Positions 1-10,739 of a stretch of 64,000 bases of DNA are shown here, piece after piece. The position numbers and the translations under genes were made by a program. The DNA is from Scilla litardierei (lineage: Eukaryota; Streptophyta; Magnoliopsida; Asparagales; Asparagaceae), in NCBI GenBank assembly GCA_030789695.1, contig CM061138.1, positions 179,715,051 to 179,779,050 on the forward strand, written 5' to 3'. Numbering within the stretch: the stretch's first letter is position 1; every line of letters starts with the position of its first letter. Below the pieces are notes generated by a model. That model made no database searches. It was given only the letters and a program-made list of their open reading frames with translations, and was not told the origin of the DNA.

Positions 1-1193
1 AATACGGAAGTTTAGAGGCAAAATACAAGCTAAAACACCCAAATACAAGCTAAAGTTGAAGAGAATATCACCAAATCTCTCTGAAAAGTCTTCAAAACTC
101 TCTGGAAATTAGAAACTAGGCTCTGGAATTTTACAGAATTTTTGCAGAAGAAAATACGGCTTCTAAGTGCTCCAATACGCCAATTATACGCCCAAAAACC
201 CTAGAATACGCTTAAATAATAAGATTGCGGGTTTATTGGGCTTACCGGGTTCAAACCCGCACAGTAATCGCACCCTAATTGATCTCAGCCGTAGATCCAA
301 AGCGGGGCATTTCTCCGCCGTTGATCCGGGCGGGATCGCCCCTCGCGCTGCCACGCGTCGCTTTAAACGTCGTGCGCAAACCCGCTCCGCTGCTGCGATC
401 CGGATCCGCTTCATCTTCATTGCTGCCCGTTAGATCAAGCGGAGCTTGGCTAGGATGGCGACGCGTGGCCACGAATCGATCCGCTTTCAGAGTTCGCGTC
501 GGGGTGATTTTCAGCCGTTGGATGGTGATCTCGCGGTCTGAGTGCAGCCACGTCGCGCTGCTTCGTATTCGAATTCGATTCGAATTCGCATTGAATCTGC
601 GCCGTTGGATTCGAGCGGGGACGCACAGATGCTTGCCACGTCGCCCGCTCAGATCGCGTTTTTGAATTCAGCTGCGGGTTTGTTTTGAGCCGTCGGATCG
701 CGCATCGACCGTTCGCAAGGTGCCACGTGTCTCCGTATTGTTTTTATTTCGCTGATGTGTGGGCCGTTGGATCTCGATCCAACGGCCACAAAAATATCCC
801 TTAGTTTTAACCAGCGGACCGTTGGATTGAGCGGAAGCGGCCCAGATGACGCCACGTGGCGCTTTCTGATTGGTTCTCGACCGTATTTATCGTATTTCCT
901 CCGTATTTCTACATTTAATTGGTATTCTGCATTCAAAAATACACAGTAATTAGCACAGATCTCAGAAAAATACAAATAAATATTCGTTGGAATCGTGAGA
1001 TCGAGACGGTGCTAGGAAAAATATAAAAAGTGCAGAAATGCGTCGTTAATTGCTGTTTTGTGCTCAAATAGTGTGTTTTCTCTAATAAATAAATGTGTAG
1101 AAAATACGTATGTAATAGAGACCAATGTAGAATCACATGAGCACAAAATAGGGCTAAATGGGGGGTTAAATACGCAATATTGAACCCAAATCA
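1..1193 (-). repeat. Athila 3' LTR, truncated by window start
   Basis: Nearly identical to 8772-9964. On the minus strand it starts TGATTTGGG directly after the G-rich polypurine tract; by comparison with the complete copy about 680 bp lie outside the window. It contains several CCGTTGGAT-type motifs and a 26-bp palindrome at 762-787. Confidence 0.92.
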
Positions 1194-1203
1194 CACCCCC
1201 CAA
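1194..1203 (-). other. Athila polypurine tract
   Basis: The minus strand reads TTGGGGGGTG immediately upstream of the 3' LTR start. This is the expected position and composition for the plus-strand primer of reverse transcription. Confidence 0.8.
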
Positions 1204-2542
1204 CTAGCGTTTTGCTAGTCTCTAGCAAAAAGAGCGATTAAAAATACGCCTAGATCACCTTATCAGATCTCAAATCATTCACCACCATACTACAACGACA
1301 AAAGAGATAACCAAACACTAATATCAATATTTCAAACTCATCAAGTAATGGTACTTGCGGGTTTTCAAAAATGTAAGTCAAGCATCTCAAATGGTTATAA
1401 AATAGACTCAAATTCACTATCAATTACTTCATAGCTCATAGTATACAAAATCAAAGGCCCACACCGTTCAATCAAATATTTTAACTTGGAGCGTAGATGT
1501 TTCATGCAAAGCAAGCATCAAAAAAATAGGATGGTATCAAGACATACACACGTCAATCTCTATTCATAGGAACTCACACCACATCTTGCGTTTTCTTTAA
1601 GCTTTGGAAGTTTTCGTGCCTCGCTAATCATGCACACTTATTCTCTATTTTCTTTCACTTTCCTCCATAGTTCCGCGTAACGCGCATCAAGCAACATTCG
1701 CGGAAAAGTATATAACTTGGATCGCTCCATCAAATAATTGAGGTTCCGGTCAATGGCTCCCAAATCAGACGATAATAGGGCATTAGGCCAAGAAGGGCCC
1801 CTCGGACTGTACTACTCGAGCCAACCAAGTTATTTCCTTAATAGCACATTTATTCATTTTTTTTTCTCATTCATCTCATTTTTTCTTCTTTTGTGTGTGC
1901 ATAAACAACATGACAAGATAACTTCCTCTTCTTTAATTGTTCACAAGAATGGGTATCCTAATCATTTCAAATGACGTGGTACGTTTTTCTACCCAAAATC
2001 ACACCAAGCATGCAAATGGCAATGAATACGAGATAAAGAACAATGCTCCAGTTAATTTATGAATTATTGGTACATGAACTTTGGTGTGTTCCAATGAAAG
2101 CATACCACTTGCTAATCCATAATTTCTAGATTCATTAAGTCATCAATTAATCTTGCCATTGAGATGTATAAAAAGAAACTCACCACAAGCACTCTAATTC
2201 ATGTAAAATGAGATTGAAATGTTGAACAATAGTGGTGGGGAAAATAAATCACGAGTGTACGGTGGTGAATAAATATCGAGAAGTTTCATCACATGAGGGT
2301 CATTTCTAGGTAGAGATAGACTTTGGTGATATTTCTTAACTCAAAAAAAAATTTTTTTTTTCAATGCAAAAAAGGGAACTAAATATAAAATCCTAAAAGA
2401 AAAAGAAAATAAAAGTTCTAAAAGAAAAATAAAAAGCAAATAATAAAAATAAAAATCCTAAAAGTTATTTCCCTCCCCCCAACTTAAAATAGGCATTGTC
2501 CTCAATGTTAGGAAGAGGGAATCATGGAAAGAACACACCTGA
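1194..2542 (-). other. Non-coding spacer between integrase and 3' LTR of Athila
   Basis: About 1.35 kb without a credible ORF on the element strand. Many Athila elements carry an env-like ORF here; this copy does not. The part near 2345-2480 is A/T-homopolymer rich. Nothing else was recognised. Confidence 0.6.
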
Positions 2543-3388
2543 TTAGTTCCCACCCGAAGGTGGGTCTGTGAGATCCATGGTGCTCGCTTCCTTGGTCCAA
2601 GGCTCGTGAAAATGTTTCAATCTCTGGCCATTCACCTTGAACTCGCTTCCATCTTTTTCATTTAGTAAGAGCACATCGCCATGTGGGAAAACTTCTTTGA
2701 CGACGAAAGGTCCATACCACCTAGAGCGAAGCTTCCCAGGGAAGATGTGTAGCCTGGAATTGTATAGCAATACTTTTTGGCCTGGGGTGAACTCCTTCCT
2801 CAAGATCATCATGTCGTGGACGGATTTCATCCTCTCTTTTGAAATTTTGGCGTTGTCGTACGCATTTCTCCTCAGCTCCTCCAGCTCCAACAATTGTAAC
2901 CTGCGAGAAGAAAAAGAGACATCAGTATCAAAATTCATTTTCTTTATAGCCCAATAAGATCTATGCTCTATCTCAACAGGTAAGTGACAAGACTTCCCAA
3001 ATACAAGGCGGTACGGTGACATCCCCAAAATTGTTTTGTAGGCCGTCCTGTAGGCCCACAACGCTTCAGGTAAGCGCAAACTCCAATCTTTTCTTGATGG
3101 ATTCACCGTTTTCTGCAAAATTCCTTCGATCTCTCTATTTGCTAACTTTGCTTGACCATTGGTTTGGGGGTGATACGGAGTAGAAACTTTATGTGTGACC
3201 CCAAACCTCTTCATTAAAGTAGCGAACATACGGTTGCAAAAATGAGACCCTCCATCACTGATCAAGGCCTTGGGCACTCCAAACCTAGAGAAGATGTTCT
3301 CTTTGAGGAACTTAAGCACAACGGAAGTGTCGTTCGACCTGCAAGGAATAGCTTCCACCCATTTAGAAACATAATCAATACAAACCAA
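2543..3388 (-). CDS. Athila integrase, catalytic core and C-terminal part
   Basis: This open frame continues the pol frame after an in-frame TGA at 3422-3424. It encodes the integrase core: the second catalytic Asp lies in the DGGSHF motif and the Glu lies in the NREIEG segment that follows the conserved YHPQTNGQ motif. The C-terminal region ([14 protein letters not shown] and following) is the usual small DNA-binding beta domain of Ty3/gypsy integrases. There is no chromodomain, as expected for the non-chromoviral Athila/Tat branch. It would act in the nucleus, joining element cDNA to chromosomal DNA. The first codons of the core, with the first catalytic Asp (GIDFM), are in the adjacent upstream ORF, so this segment is not a complete enzyme. 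Confidence 0.85.
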   Translation of the reverse strand: MVCIDYVSKWVEAIPCRSNDTSVVLKFLKENIFSRFGVPKALISDGGSHFCNRMFATLMKRFGVTHKVSTPYHPQTNGQAKLANREIEGILQKTVNPSRKDWSLRLPEALWAYRTAYKTILGMSPYRLVFGKSCHLPVEIEHRSYWAIKKMNFDTDVSFSSRRLQLLELEELRRNAYDNAKISKERMKSVHDMMILRKEFTPGQKVLLYNSRLHIFPGKLRSRWYGPFVVKEVFPHGDVLLLNEKDGSEFKVNGQRLKHFHEPWTKEASTMDLTDPPSGGN

Positions 3389-3421
3389 AATATAGGCATA
3401 TCCAAATGAAGGTGGGAAAGG

Positions 3422-6412
3422 TCACATGAAGTCTATGCCCCAACAATCAAATATTTCAATTTCTAAAATGGGGTTTAAAGGCATCATGTTACGTTTAGTA
3501 ATACCCCCTAATTGTTGGCATGCAGCACAAGTCTTGCAATAATGAAATGTGTCTTTAAACATAGATGGCCAATAAAAGCCACATTGCGAGATTTTTGCCA
3601 CAGTTTTGTTCGCTGAAAAGTGTCCACCACACACTCCATCATGGCAAAATTGTATCACACTGGTTATTTCATGATCAGGAATGCATCTCCTAACAATTTG
3701 GTCGCTACAATATTTATATAAGTACGGATCATCAAAGAAGAAATATTTTACCTCGTACTTGAACCGTTTAAAGTCTTGAAGAGACCAAGTGTCAGGAGTC
3801 TTACCAGTTACCAGATAATTAACGATATCAGCATACCATGAAGAGGTGGAAATGCTAAAAAGATGCTCGTCAGGAAAGGAGTCCTTCAAAGGCACATCCG
3901 CTGAATCAAGGCCTACTGTCAAACGTGATAAATGGTCAGCTACTAGATTCTCCACGCCTTTCTTGTCCTTGATTGTGACATTGAACTCCTGCAACAATAA
4001 AATCCATCGTATCAATCGAGGCTTAGCATCTTTTTTAGATAATAAATATTTTAAAGCAGAGTGATCAGTATATATCAAAATTGGTGATCCTAAAATATAG
4101 CTCCTGAATTTTTCCAACGCGAATACTACAGTAAGCAACTCCTTCTCTGTGGTCGTATAATTCCTCTGAGCGTCATTTAGTGTCTTGCTAGCGTAGTAAA
4201 TCACCACTGGAACTTTGTCTTTTCTTTGGCCTAGGACTGCACCAACTGCGTAATTGCTTGCGTCACACATTATTTCAAATAGTAGGGACCAGTCTGGCAC
4301 CTGCAAAATAGGAGCAGAAACCAGCAACTTCTTTAAAGTTTCAAAAGAAAGTTGACACTCAGGTGTCCAAATAAAGTCCACATTTAAAGTAAGTAAGTTG
4401 CAAAGAGGGCGAGATATAGCGCTAAAATCTTTGATGAACCGCCTATAAAATCCTGCATGTCCCAAAAATGATCTGATGTCCTTCACGCATTTAGGACTTG
4501 GTGGCTTCTCAATTACTGCTACCTTGGCTCTGTCTACATGTATACCATCTTTAGAAACCAGGTGACCTAGGACAAGTCCCTCTGTGGTCATAAAATGACA
4601 CTTCTCCCAATTCAATAGGAGGTTCTTTTCAATGCACCTGTCAAGAACAAGAGCCAAGTTAGCTAAACAATCATGGAAAGAGCTACCGTATACTGAAAAA
4701 TCATCCATAAATACCTCAACGATTTTCTCAACCATATCATCAAAAATACTGAGCATGCATCGCTGAAAAGTAGCTGGAGCATTACATAAACCAAACGGCA
4801 TTCTTTTAAATGCAAAAGTACCAAAGGGACAGGTAAAAGTGGTCTTTTCCTGGTCCTCATGTGCAATCTCAATCTGGTAATAACCTGAATAACCGTCTAG
4901 AAAGCAATAATATTCATGTCCAGCTACCCTCTCTAAAATTTGGTCAAGAAATGGAAGAGGGAAATGATCTTTTCTAGTTCTAGAATTCAACTTCCTATAG
5001 TCTATGCACATCCTCCAACCTGTGGTGGCTCTAACTGGGATAAGCTCATTATTCTCATTTTTAACCACGGTGAGGCCAGACTTTTTAGGAACAACCTGTG
5101 TAGGGCTAACCCACTTGCTGTCAGAAATAGGATATATAATGCCTGCATCCAATAATTTTAGTACCTCGCCTTTAACCACTTCTTTTAATGTTGGATTTAA
5201 CCTACGTTGCATTTCTCTAGTGGGTTTGGCGTCATCCTCTAAATAAATGTGATGCATGCATACAATAGGGCTTATACCTTTTATGTCAGCAATGGACCAA
5301 CCAATAGCACCTCTATGTTTCCTCAGCACATCAAGTAAAGAGCTTTCCTGTTCTAGAGTAAGTTTAGAAGATATTACCACAAGGAAGCTGTTTTCATCTC
5401 CAAGAAAAGCATACTTAAGATAGTCAGGAAGTGGCTTCAACTCTGGCTTTGGATCCTCCACCTCAGACGAAATTTGAATTGATGCATTAGGTGGCAAAGC
5501 CTCGAACCTAGGCTCCCATACCGCATTGAGCTCCTTCACGTTCTCCTGCACAAAAGATATGTCATCAGAATCACCAATAAAAGTCTCAACAATAGAAGCA
5601 TCATCACAAAATTCAGAACAAATATAATCATCCACCAACGAATCAATCATATGCACCCTCTCAATCTCATCATCCACATGTGGCAACTTGCAAGTATTAA
5701 AAATATTCAAGTCCAAAGTCATGTTGCCAAAAGTTAGTTTCAGTTGACCATCTCTACAATTTATTAAAGCATTGCATGTCGCTAGGAATGGTCTACCTAG
5801 GATGATAGGAGTAGCATTGGCAGTTTGGGGTCCCTGGATGTCTAGAACTATAAAGTCCGCGGGGTAGTAAAATTTGTCCACCTGAACGAGGATATCCTCA
5901 ATGCATCCCTTAGGAACTTTAATAGATCTATCAGCTAGTTGTAATATAACGGATGTAGGCTTTAGCTGTCCTAACCCAAGCTGCACAAAAATAGGGTATG
6001 GCAATATATTGACACTAGAACCTAAATCCAATAAAGCATTTCCAATTTTCTTAGTGCCAATGGTGCAAGTGATGGTGGGTGATCCAGTGTCTCTAAATTT
6101 AGGTGGTGTATTTTGTTGCACAATAGAGCTAACCTGTTCAGTCAAGAATGCTTTCTTTTTCACATTTAACTTTCTTTTAACAGTGCACAAATCTTTCAGA
6201 AATTTAGCATAAGCAGGTATTTGATTAATAGCATCAAGCAATGGAATATTGATCTGGCACTTCTGAAAAATTTCACGAATCTCAGTTTGATACTTATCTT
6301 TGCTTTTCTGAAGTAGCCGATGAGGGTAGGGTGCTGCAGGTACATATGCTGCGGGTTCCTTCTCTTTAATGACGCTTTTGCTCATACCCACATCCGTGCT
6401 CTCTTCCTGCAC
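3422..6412 (-). CDS. Athila Pol: protease, reverse transcriptase, RNase H, integrase N-terminus
   Basis: A 996-residue open frame. The aspartic protease active site is near residue 129, in the form DLGSSVN that replaces DSG or DTG in many Athila-like elements. Reverse transcriptase follows at roughly residues 400-600, with the catalytic box as FMDD near 570. RNase H lies around 700-800 (CDASNYAVGAV, then TEKELL and TDHSAL). The integrase HHCC zinc finger is around 920-960 (HDGVCGGHFS ... CKTCAACQ). The frame ends GIDFM followed by TGA at 3422-3424; the same frame continues as integrase at 3388, so this looks like a one-base nonsense change. Upstream, the frame is continuous with the second gag ORF except for TAA at 6503-6505. 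The annotated Met is only the first one after that stop. Confidence 0.9.
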   Translation of the reverse strand: MQEESTDVGMSKSVIKEKEPAAYVPAAPYPHRLLQKSKDKYQTEIREIFQKCQINIPLLDAINQIPAYAKFLKDLCTVKRKLNVKKKAFLTEQVSSIVQQNTPPKFRDTGSPTITCTIGTKKIGNALLDLGSSVNILPYPIFVQLGLGQLKPTSVILQLADRSIKVPKGCIEDILVQVDKFYYPADFIVLDIQGPQTANATPIILGRPFLATCNALINCRDGQLKLTFGNMTLDLNIFNTCKLPHVDDEIERVHMIDSLVDDYICSEFCDDASIVETFIGDSDDISFVQENVKELNAVWEPRFEALPPNASIQISSEVEDPKPELKPLPDYLKYAFLGDENSFLVVISSKLTLEQESSLLDVLRKHRGAIGWSIADIKGISPIVCMHHIYLEDDAKPTREMQRRLNPTLKEVVKGEVLKLLDAGIIYPISDSKWVSPTQVVPKKSGLTVVKNENNELIPVRATTGWRMCIDYRKLNSRTRKDHFPLPFLDQILERVAGHEYYCFLDGYSGYYQIEIAHEDQEKTTFTCPFGTFAFKRMPFGLCNAPATFQRCMLSIFDDMVEKIVEVFMDDFSVYGSSFHDCLANLALVLDRCIEKNLLLNWEKCHFMTTEGLVLGHLVSKDGIHVDRAKVAVIEKPPSPKCVKDIRSFLGHAGFYRRFIKDFSAISRPLCNLLTLNVDFIWTPECQLSFETLKKLLVSAPILQVPDWSLLFEIMCDASNYAVGAVLGQRKDKVPVVIYYASKTLNDAQRNYTTTEKELLTVVFALEKFRSYILGSPILIYTDHSALKYLLSKKDAKPRLIRWILLLQEFNVTIKDKKGVENLVADHLSRLTVGLDSADVPLKDSFPDEHLFSISTSSWYADIVNYLVTGKTPDTWSLQDFKRFKYEVKYFFFDDPYLYKYCSDQIVRRCIPDHEITSVIQFCHDGVCGGHFSANKTVAKISQCGFYWPSMFKDTFHYCKTCAACQQLGGITKRNMMPLNPILEIEIFDCWGIDFM

Positions 6413-6502
6413 CTCCTCTTGTTCTTTGATTCCCTCTTCTTGGATCTGAATTTCCTCTTCCTGCTCAGCTTGTTTGCTCGGTGGATCAGGCTTCTGAATC
6501 TC

Positions 6503-7117
6503 TTATCCACTCCTCAAAGTGGACACCGCTTGGCAAGGCTTCATATTATTTCCTGCAGAAGAAGATGAGCCCATATTAGGATTTGGAATTGACTGAGATG
6601 GAAGCTTACCTTTTTCTAATGTCGCTGTAAGCCTCGCCAAGCTCTCGCTCATCTGCTGATTTTGAGTCTGCTGAGCCTGAAATTGAGCCTGTTGCTGCTG
6701 CATCTGAGCTTGTTGCAATTGGATAAGCTGCTGAAGCGCATCGCCAAATGGTTGCATCTGTTGTTGTTGCACTGGCTCATGGTCCCTCCTCTGGTTCCCA
6801 CCTTGATAATTGTTGTTGTTGTATTGAGGTTGTCGGAACGGAGGGGGAGCCTGCTGCTGCTGAGTCTGCTGATTTGGGCCCCAGTTCAAGTTTGGATTGT
6901 TGCACCACCCCTTGTTGGAATTGAAGTTCTGGTAGTTCGAAGAAACTTGATTCACCCCAGTAGGATTTCCTAACATGCTCTTTAAGGCTGGAAGTGTAGG
7001 ACAAGCACTAGTGTCGTGGCCACCAACGTCACAAAGTGCGCAAATCTGCTCTATCTCAACTGCCTTGGCCTCTTTCAGATTCATGGCGTGAAGCTTGTTT
7101 GAGATCATGGCCTCCAT
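6503..7117 (-). CDS. Athila Gag C-terminal part with zinc knuckle
   Basis: This 204-residue frame carries a CCHC zinc knuckle (CALCDVGGHDTSAC, residues 26-39), the nucleocapsid RNA-binding motif, followed by a long Gln-rich low-complexity tail. It is in the same frame as pol and ends TLRSG at TAA 6503-6505; codons after the stop stay pol-like, so the stop interrupts what is normally a Gag-Pol fusion. It overlaps the N-terminal gag frame near 7105-7117 in a different register. Codons just upstream of its Met also read as Gag, so the frame switch lies near 7120-7160 and is probably a one-base indel rather than a genuine second start. Confidence 0.82.
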   Translation of the reverse strand: MEAMISNKLHAMNLKEAKAVEIEQICALCDVGGHDTSACPTLPALKSMLGNPTGVNQVSSNYQNFNSNKGWCNNPNLNWGPNQQTQQQQAPPPFRQPQYNNNNYQGGNQRRDHEPVQQQQMQPFGDALQQLIQLQQAQMQQQQAQFQAQQTQNQQMSESLARLTATLEKGKLPSQSIPNPNMGSSSSAGNNMKPCQAVSTLRSG

Positions 7118-7950
7118 CTTTGCCCCCAGCGCATCCCTTGCTTCAAATTATAAACCAGTCCTCGCGTAGGCTGGGATGGTGCAGAATGGCCTCCTCTCTC
7201 GTAGTCTGAAGTGGTGTCCCATGTCTGCGCATTTTCTGCTATCTCCTCCAGGTACGTCCAAGCTTCGTCTGGCTCTTTATCAAAGAATCCTCCATTGCAC
7301 ATCATCTCTACAAATTGTTTCATTTGCGGCTGCAGTCCATCGTAGAAGAAGCCAATAATCCTGCTTTTGTCGAAGCCATTGTGCGGACATGCGAGCAGCA
7401 ACTCATTGAACCTTTCAAATGCCTGGTAGAATGTTTCCTCGCTTTTCTGGGCAAAGTTCATAATCTGCCGCTTCAGTCCCGGTGTCATGTGAATAGGAAA
7501 AAACTTCTTTAGGAATTCAGCCTGCAAATCAATCCATGTAGTAATAGAGCGCGATGGCAATGCATTCAACCAATTTTTAGCTTTGTCTTTTAATGAGAAT
7601 GGGAACAGTTTAAGATATATCGTATCCTCGCTAGTTTTCCCATCAAAGCATGTCAAGCAAACCTCCTCAAATCCTTTAATATGAAGATATGGATTTTCCT
7701 TGTCTAACCCATGAAAGGTGGGTAAGAGTTGGATCACCCCAGGTTTAAAATTGAAAGAATTTGCATCAGCAGGTAAAACAAAGCATGAAGCAGTGCTAGT
7801 CCTAGTGGGTCGAAGTAAATCTTTTAAAGTCCTAGGCACTCCAGGTTGCACATTATTCTCGTTATTGTTGCTAAAATTTTCATCCATATTATTATTAGCC
7901 ATATCAAAACGTCGAGTCAACCTATGTGTCCTAGGAGTCCTATGCCACAT
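7105..7950 (-). CDS. Athila Gag N-terminal part (capsid)
   Basis: This 281-residue frame contains the retrotransposon gag domain, with the recognisable segment LKDKAKNWLNALP and later EAFERF-like and FYDGL-type motifs, which form the capsid of the cytoplasmic virus-like particle. It lies just downstream of the primer site and 5' LTR on the minus strand. Its last residues (about the final 12) read out of register with the Gag consensus, while the other frame restores it, so a frameshift truncates the protein before the zinc knuckle. An internal Met about 16 residues in (MANNN) is an equally plausible start because Asn-rich N-termini are common in this group. Confidence 0.85.
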   Translation of the reverse strand: MWHRTPRTHRLTRRFDMANNNMDENFSNNNENNVQPGVPRTLKDLLRPTRTSTASCFVLPADANSFNFKPGVIQLLPTFHGLDKENPYLHIKGFEEVCLTCFDGKTSEDTIYLKLFPFSLKDKAKNWLNALPSRSITTWIDLQAEFLKKFFPIHMTPGLKRQIMNFAQKSEETFYQAFERFNELLLACPHNGFDKSRIIGFFYDGLQPQMKQFVEMMCNGGFFDKEPDEAWTYLEEIAENAQTWDTTSDYERGGHSAPSQPTRGLVYNLKQGMRWGQRWRP

Positions 7951-8066
7951 AAACTAGCACAAATATTTTTTTTTATATGAAAGCAAACAAAAGTTTATAT
8001 GCAATAAAGTGGAAGGATCTCACCGAAGGTCCTCTGAATGAAATAAACCGTAGTAACAAACCGTTC

Positions 8067-8084
8067 TCCCCGGCAACGGCGCCA
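8067..8084 (-). other. Primer-binding site, tRNA-Asp type
   Basis: The minus strand reads TGGCGCCGTTGCCGGGGA a few bases after the 5' LTR end. This is the tRNA-Asp complement typical of Athila/Tat elements. Confidence 0.9.
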
Positions 8085-8090
8085 AAAACT

Positions 8091-9964
8091 TGGTGGGCTC
8101 CGAAAGGTGCTTCTCTCAAGCGCAAGAGTCCGTTCAAGTAGTAAAATCTGGGAGTCCAGATGTCGAATCCTCGGGAGAATCTGTTGAAACCACAAGTCTA
8201 AATCAAATAGAGTAACTACGAATAAAATCTAAACACTTTAATATTGATGGTGAAGGTGGTATGAAAAGCGTGTGGTGATGGAATTGTTACGTGCGATCAA
8301 TGCAAACAACGAACTCTAATTCGTGAAAAATAGATATAAAAAGCATGTACATGGCATGGGTTCATTAGGATCAGCGAATCGTAAGCTTTGGTTGATCAAG
8401 TATAACACAACGAAACATCCTTTTGGGAGCGAATAGTCGGAAGATATCATTTTGGGAGTTAACGCATCAATTCTAATAGAATATCGCTAAAGTTGTAAAC
8501 GTATATACGAAGTATGAAGCTCTCTTTTGGAGAGATCAAATCTCACCCTTGTGGGGTGATCATCTACTAGAACAATTCTTTTGGAATACGAAATAGTAGT
8601 TTAAGAGCGACGATTAAAACTTTAGCAAATATAGCGATTAAGCGCAATAATACAACCAAAGAATACGATTCACATCACCTAATTAATCCATACCATGCAC
8701 ATAAAATATTTAGCTACTCATGGTGCAGAAATAAACAATTTTCAGATCAGAATTCATAGGTTTAATAGCAAAATACGGAAGTTTAGAGGCAAAATACAAG
8801 CTAAAACACCCAAATACAAGCTAAAGTTGAAGAGAATATCACCAAATCTCTCTGAAAAGTCTTCAAAACTCTCTGGAAATTAGAAACTAGGCTCTGGAAT
8901 TTTACAGAATTTTTGCAGAAGAAAATACGGCTTCTAAGTGCTCCAATACGCCAATTATACGCCCAAAAACCCTAGAATACGCTTAAATAATAAGATTGCG
9001 GGTTTATTGGGCTTACCGGGTTCAAACCCGCACAGTAATCGCACCCTAATTGATCTCAGCCGTAGATCCAAAGCGGGGCATTTCTCCGCCGTTGATCCGG
9101 GCGGGATCGCCCCTCGCGCTGCCACGCGTCGCTTTAAACGTCGTGCGCAAACCCGCTCCGCTGCTGCGATCCGGATCCGCTTCATCTTCATTGCTGCCCG
9201 TTAGATCAAGCGGAGCTTGGCTAGGATGGCGACGCGTGGCCACGAATCGATCCGCTTTCAGAGTTCGCGTCGGGGTGATTTTCAGCCGTTGGATGGTGAT
9301 CTCGCGGTCTGAGTGCAGCCACGTCGCGCTGCTTCGTATTCGAATTCGATTCGAATTCGCATTGAATCTGCGCCGTTGGATTCGAGCGGGGACGCACAGA
9401 TGCTTGCCACGTCGCCCGCTCAGATCGCGTTTTCGAATTCAGCTGCGGGTTTGTTTTGAGCCGTCGGATCGCGCATCGACCGTTCGCAAGGTGCCACGTG
9501 TCTCCGTATTGTTTTTATTTCGCTGATGTGTGGGCCGTTGGATCTCGATCCAACGGCCACAAAAATATCCCTTAGTTTTAACCAGCGGACCGTTGGATTG
9601 AGCGGAAGCGGCCCAGATGACGCCACGTGGCGCGTTCTGATTGGTTCTCGACCGTATTTATCGTATTTCCTCCGTATTTCTCCATTTAATTGGTATTCTG
9701 CATTCAAAAATACACAGTAATTAGCACAGATCTCAGAAAAATACAAATAAATATTCGTTGGAATCGTGAGATCGAGACGGTGCTAGGAAAAATATAAAAA
9801 GTGCAGAAATGCGTCGTTAATTGCTGTTTTGTGCTCAAATAGTGTGTTTTCTCTAATAAATAAATGTGTAGAAAATACGTATGTAATAAAGACCAATGTA
9901 GAATCACATGAGCACAAAATAGGGCTAAATGGGGGGTTAAATACGCAATATTGAACCCAAATCA
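8091..9964 (-). repeat. Athila 5' LTR, complete (about 1.87 kb)
   Basis: Bounded on the plus strand by TGGTGGGCTC at 8091 and AAATCA ending at 9964, so the minus strand runs TG...CA. The inner end lies next to the primer site. The distal part matches 1-1193. The GC-rich part around 9050-9640, probably U3, carries recurrent CCGTTGGAT and GCCACGT motifs. Confidence 0.9.
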
Positions 9965-10439
9965 ACCGTCACCTTTACTTTACGCACTACATTCACTTTA
10001 CTTACTACACCTATACAACCACTAGCATTTTACTTATCGCTCTTGTATACATGTTCGCTTTTACTTTCCGCACTTGTTTACTATAGCCTGCTCCATATTT
10101 GTGCACTCCTCTTTTTCTATCGCTAGAATTGTTGTGACTTGCCTTTGGTTCCATCTCCGTGGCACCGCAGACGACGTACATATGGAGGTAGATGCTCTTG
10201 AGTTGATAGCGCCAGACTTTGACGCTGAGACCGCAGCTTTCAGTTTTATTTTCGCTATGTTCTTTCTTTCGTTCATGTATCATTGTTGGAACATTTGTAC
10301 AATATGGACTGTAATAATTGGACACTATTTGGGTATTTTTGTACATCTCTGCATCGTGGCTATTTTGGTTTTACTGGTTAACTGCAGAACTTGTGCAAAT
10401 ATCAAATAAGTAACTGGCCCCCGAGAGCGGGTCGTTACA
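9965..10439. repeat. Truncated gypsy-type LTR remnant
   Basis: The segment ends CGGGTCGTTACA at 10439. Its reverse complement starts TGTAACGACCCG, a common start of plant Ty3/gypsy LTRs. It sits between the Athila 5' LTR and the middle of a copia gag, which suggests a gypsy element inserted in the copia and was then itself hit by Athila. No convincing ORF. The left part would lie beyond the Athila element, outside the window. Confidence 0.45.
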
Positions 10440-10739
10440 GTCTCTCTCAGCAATTCGGCACCAAACGGCAAACTTACCATGTATATGGTTAAGGGTGCCC
10501 TCTTCAACGAGGAGTCCAGGAGAAAAGAAGCCGGCACCGGCCAATCACATGCCCTCGTGACAGAGGCTCGAGGAAGACAACAAGGAGGTGGTCGAAGCTG
10601 AGGCAGAGGCAGGAGCAAGAGCCATGGTAGGTCCATAGACAGGAGGAGGCCTACCTACAAGTGTTACCATTGTGGCATGGAGGGCCACATGAAGAAAAAC
10701 TGTCGGAAGCTGTTGCGAGAACAAGGTCAAAATGGTTCT
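10440..10739 (+). pseudogene. Tnt1-like Gag C-terminal remnant
   Basis: In-frame reading gives the gag segment SNSAPNGKLTM and a downstream Arg/Gly-rich stretch interrupted by a stop, followed by a CCHC knuckle (CYHCGMEGHMKKNC, about 10652-10693). This is the nucleocapsid part of copia Gag. It continues in frame into the pol frame that follows. It begins directly after the LTR remnant that ends at 10439, so the N-terminal two thirds of gag are missing. Confidence 0.7.

Larger units (their letters stand above)
1..9964 (-). mobile_element. Athila-type Ty3/gypsy LTR retrotransposon, recent insertion
   Basis: The sequence at 1-1193 recurs at 8772-9964 with only four substitutions that I could count (near 663, 864, 911 and 1118), so these are the two LTRs of one element. 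Between them, on the minus strand and in order, lie a tRNA-Asp primer site, gag, protease, reverse transcriptase, RNase H, integrase, a long non-coding spacer and a polypurine tract. This order and the primer type are those of the Athila/Tat branch of Ty3/gypsy. The coding part has three visible breaks (gag frameshift, gag-pol stop, integrase stop), so the copy is not obviously autonomous despite its youth. The outer end of the 3' LTR is outside the window, so the target duplication cannot be checked; the right flank begins ACCGT. Confidence 0.93.

Noticed and set aside
1738..1974. A small plus-strand ORF in the Athila spacer
   Set aside because: Antisense to the element, low complexity, no domain.
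10074..10409. A 111-codon ORF with membrane-like segments
   Set aside because: It lies in an LTR remnant, has no homologue I recognise, and an equally long ORF exists on the other strand.
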